Source: Sedimentisphaerales bacterium (GTDB taxonomy: Bacteria; Planctomycetota; Phycisphaerae; Sedimentisphaerales; SG8-4). Taken from it: 41,674 nucleotides of DNA. Location of the stretch: positions 1-41,674 of the forward strand of contig JAFGJR010000114.1 in the NCBI GenBank assembly GCA_016928975.1, written 5' to 3'. A program made the translations under genes and the position numbers. Of this stretch, positions 39,432 to 41,674 are shown in pieces. Numbering within the stretch: the first letter of the stretch is position 1; each line of letters starts with the position of its first letter. The notes under the pieces were generated by a model. That model made no database searches. It was given only the letters and a program-made list of their open reading frames with translations, and was not told where the DNA came from.

Positions 39432-39733
39432 AGTCCAAACCTCCTACTGCTGATTGCTTGTCTACTGCCCCAGTACAACTCGATGTCGAGGGGTCATTCT
39501 GCTCCTCGAAATCCGAAGCACGAAACCCGAAATCCGAGACAAATCCGAGATTCGAAGGCTCCAAACGCTGTCGCCCGTTTTCCGCCTCCTGTTTCGAATT
39601 TAGGATTTTCACGTTCTTCATTTTGTTTCGGATTTCGATATTCGGATTTCGAATTTGGCGCTACGACGGGTACTCGGGTGGAGAGCGTTACAGCCAGCCT
39701 CATCATCCACGCTGCACCCTGTCATCACAGTTG
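39432..39733. repeat. Inverted A+T-rich GAAATCC/GGATTTC repeat cluster between the Hsp20 genes
   Basis: Left part 39506-39557 carries CGAAATCCGA and CCGAAATCCGAG; right part 39591-39657 carries TCGGATTTCG and TTCGGATTTCGAATTT in opposite orientation, so the two can pair imperfectly over about 50 bp. Composition differs strongly from the flanking genes. No gene found; no clear promoter was assigned. Confidence 0.55.
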
Positions 39734-40171
39734 TTACGACTTGATTGCAATCTTCTTGGCCTTGGCCTGCTCGGCCTTTTCCATGTGCACGGTGAGCACG
39801 CCGTTGTTGTACTCGGCGCGGACCGAGTCGGGATTGATCGCATCGGGCAGCGTCACCGTCCGCGTGAACGATCCCATCGGCCTCTCTCGGCGGCAGAACC
39901 GCTGGCCGTCCGGCAGCTTCTCCTGCTCGCGCTTGCCGGTCAACGTCACGGCGTCGCCCAGAACGCTCAGGTCCAACTGCTCCGGCTTGACCCCGGGCAC
40001 CTCCGCCATCAGGACGATCCCGTCGCCCTGCTCGTAGACATTGACGGCGGGAAACGTCCCGCGCGGGACACTGCGAAGATCAAGCGGCTGGCCCATCTGG
40101 CCGAACATCCGGTCCATCTCCTCCAGCGTCTTGCCGACATCGAAGAACGGAAACCATCTGTCATCGAACAT
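39734..40171 (-). CDS. Small heat shock protein, Hsp20/alpha-crystallin family
   Basis: A 145-aa holdase chaperone. The N-terminal segment MFDDRWFPFFDVGKTLEEMDRMFGQM is the amphipathic oligomerisation region; residues 40-140 form the alpha-crystallin domain (FPAVNVYEQGDGIVLMAEVPGVKPEQLDLSVLGDAVTLTGKR, GSFTRTVTLPDAINPDSVRAEYNNGVLTVHMEKAEQAKAKKI). It is clearly a different subtype from the neighbouring Hsp20, so the pair is not a recent duplication. Strong GAAAGGAGG ribosome site. Predicted to be driven by the sigma-54 promoter at 40247-40262. Confidence 0.93.
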   Translation of the reverse strand: MFDDRWFPFFDVGKTLEEMDRMFGQMGQPLDLRSVPRGTFPAVNVYEQGDGIVLMAEVPGVKPEQLDLSVLGDAVTLTGKREQEKLPDGQRFCRRERPMGSFTRTVTLPDAINPDSVRAEYNNGVLTVHMEKAEQAKAKKIAIKS

Positions 40172-40246
40172 AACCGACTACCTCCTTTCATAACCATCAT
40201 CTTCATCACGGTATCGGGTCTTCATTTTCTATCCATCAGCATGGGT

Positions 40247-40262
40247 TGCAAACGCCGTGCCA
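40247..40262 (-). promoter_or_regulatory. Sigma-54 (RpoN) promoter of the Hsp20 genes
   Basis: Minus strand TGGCACG-N4-TTGCA matches the -24/-12 consensus at every defined base, 76 nt upstream of the Hsp20 ATG. Confidence 0.7.
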
Positions 40263-40278
40263 GAATAGAGCAAATCTC

Positions 40279-40295
40279 GTAAGTGCTGCACTTAC
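40279..40295. promoter_or_regulatory. Probable regulator-binding palindrome upstream of the sigma-54 promoter
   Basis: GTAAGTGC-T-GCACTTAC is a perfect 8-bp-arm palindrome 17 bp upstream of the -24 element. It could bind an enhancer-binding protein or a repressor. Confidence 0.45.
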
Positions 40296-40399
40296 AGGCA
40301 TTTAGGCACGTCACAGGATCGGCGCGCAGTGTCACTTGTGCAGCCTATTGGGGATGAACAATGTCAACTTGGCAGCCCCGCCGCGCCGCGCCATTGACA

Positions 40400-41605
40400 C
40401 TATGGCATGCGATTGGTCAGGCGGATGTCGTCGATGAAAATTGTGCCGGTTCCGCCGGGTTTGCGGTCTGCACGGTCCCCAACACCGATCCGCAGCCTGT
40501 TGACTGCCGCCACGTCAACACCCGCCGCCTGTAGTTCTCCCAAGGCGACGTGCCACTTCTGCCACTCCATCGCCCACACGGCCCCCGCATCCGGGTGCAC
40601 GACCCTGCCGACTCGACCGCCGCTATCCTCGACCGCGACGTATAGTGGATCGAGCCCATTGCCAGTCCACCCACGGAAGTACAGGGTCAAGGTATCTGGA
40701 TTACTCGTCGTCCAGTCCTGCGGCACCTCCCACAGCCGCTGCAATTCCGAGTACCATCCGGCTCCTCCGACGTTCTTGTAATCCATCGCCATGCACTGTC
40801 TACCACTGTGAACGTCCACCTGCTCGATCATGGGGTACGCGCTGGTACCCGCGCGAGGGACCCACGTTTCGCTCAGCGCTCGACCCGTAGCAGGGGTATA
40901 ACCCTCGAAGTCGTCGACAACGACCCCCGTAGCTACGAAGTCCGTCACCGTGAAACTCCACACGTGGCCCTTAATTACACTTTGTATATCTATTTGAGAT
41001 ACTTCATCAATGCGCCAATAGTACGTCTTGCCCCATTCGAGGACACCGGGATCATAGGTGATCCCCTCGGCTGCCTGCCGGCCACGATAAACGTCGGGCG
41101 TCTCCACGCTCGCATCGGCTACTGCACCTGCGTCATCCCCGAAGTACACATCGTGCCGGCGACCCAGTTGCCCCGGCGCCCATCGTAGGATAGGCGACCG
41201 GGGCGCATCCATCTCCGCGTCCCTCGGAAGACGGACGCGAGCCGGTCCCTCTTCCCACGTGAGCCTGGGATAGTCATTCCCTTCGAGAATCCACCAGATG
41301 TCCTCCACTCCGTTGGCCGTTTCGTTCAGGAAGTCCCAGCCGGCTCTCAGAAACGTACTGCCCTTCTGCATCTCAGCCGTGCTCTTGCCTGTCCCGCCGC
41401 CGCTGAAGACCTCGTCAGAAGTTCCCATATCCCAGAAACAACCAGTCACCTGCTGCCAGGAACTGCCGGGTGATATGAGGCCGCCGGTGGTCATTCCATG
41501 CACTGCCCCGATAGAATAGCACCGGGACACGGCCGTCCAATTCCTGCACACGAGCCCACCGGCCAAGATGGTGCCCTGGACTGCACCCCAGGGCCAGCGC
41601 GCACT
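40400..41605 (-). pseudogene. 5'-broken GLUG-repeat surface protein
   Basis: An open frame of 401 codons without a usable start or signal peptide. It begins mid-way in a GLUG repeat (AGGLVCRNWTAVSRCYSIGAVHGMTTGGLI), then GCFWDMGTSDEVFSGGGTGKSTAEMQ and WDFLNETANGVEDIWWILEGNDYPRLTWE, the standard end of GLUG arrays in planctomycete surface proteins. Residues 110-215 look like FN3/Ig-type (GKTYYWRIDEV, VWSFTVTDF) and 220-385 like a carbohydrate-binding jelly roll (VVDDFEGYTP, IFIDDIRLTNR). A TAA stop at 41606-41608 lies 13 codons upstream of the first homologous residues. So the gene was truncated or interrupted at this point; a TTG at 41566 would be an unlikely start. Confidence 0.7.
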
Positions 41606-41674
41606 TTAGGTAAATTGGGCTGGCGCGGTAAGGGGTTTTGGGGGAGAATCGTTTCGTGTGACATGCTTTTACAC

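Noticed and set aside
1..41674. CRISPR arrays, tRNA or rRNA genes, complete insertion sequences
   Set aside because: No regularly spaced direct repeats, no cloverleaf with a TTCGA loop and acceptor pairing, and no transposase motif were seen on either strand.

Overview
The window (about 60% G+C by eye) reads as a chromosomal segment of a Planctomycetota bacterium, most likely class Phycisphaerae. This is an inference from a combination of traits: a PEP-CTERM-like sorting tail (VPAPG...RRRK), a dockerin-like DINGDCRVDFADLD tail on a secreted beta-helix protein, a GLUG-type surface protein, an anaerobic sulfatase-maturase-type radical SAM enzyme, many Sec/Tat-exported carbohydrate-active proteins, and an N-terminally extended RsmH. 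No rRNA, tRNA, CRISPR array, complete transposase or prophage was found.

Layout. 1-1460 (-): remnant of a defence-type locus, a truncated TIR domain overlapping (ATGA) a REase-like/P-loop NTPase gene. 1460-2243: gene-free, with an inverted repeat and a structured leader. 2244-10407 (+): secreted propeller-like repeat protein, Mip-N/cyclophilin chimera, sugar-porter MFS, rsmH, basic-secretory-protein peptidase, beta-helix protein. 10404-12599 (-): GH51 arabinofuranosidase. 12749-15535: conserved hypothetical, LamG/PEP-CTERM protein, kinase-fold-like protein. 15874-20152 (-): tight three-gene operon of an AGE-family epimerase, a deoxyhypusine-synthase-like protein and a PfkB kinase-HAD phosphatase fusion, an apparently undescribed sugar or sugar-like pathway. 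20434-23232 (+): exported methyltransferase lipoprotein, small lipoprotein, and an FN3 serine protease sharing the small lipoprotein's domain. 23284-33607 (-): HEAT-repeat protein, beta-helix/dockerin protein, Tat-exported sugar isomerase-like protein, sulfatase-maturase-like radical SAM protein, heparinase II/III-like lyase and clan GH-A hydrolase: a polysaccharide-degradation block without SusC/D. 33742-36711 (-): exported PPDK-like protein. 36832-38626 (-): rsmD-cca pair. 39039-40171 (-): two Hsp20 genes behind a near-perfect sigma-54 promoter. 40400-41605 (-): 5'-broken GLUG-repeat surface protein at the window edge.

The most unusual layer lies in the DNA. Small palindromic elements built from two adjacent hairpins occur between genes and, in two cases, inside enzyme genes (epimerase and radical SAM), where they are translated in frame as VAQPPSAG-type inserts. 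A 182-bp relative in architecture (31-bp outer stem, two 16-17-bp inner hairpins) follows the radical SAM gene. These look like protein-tolerated selfish or regulatory palindromes comparable in principle to Rickettsia palindromic elements.
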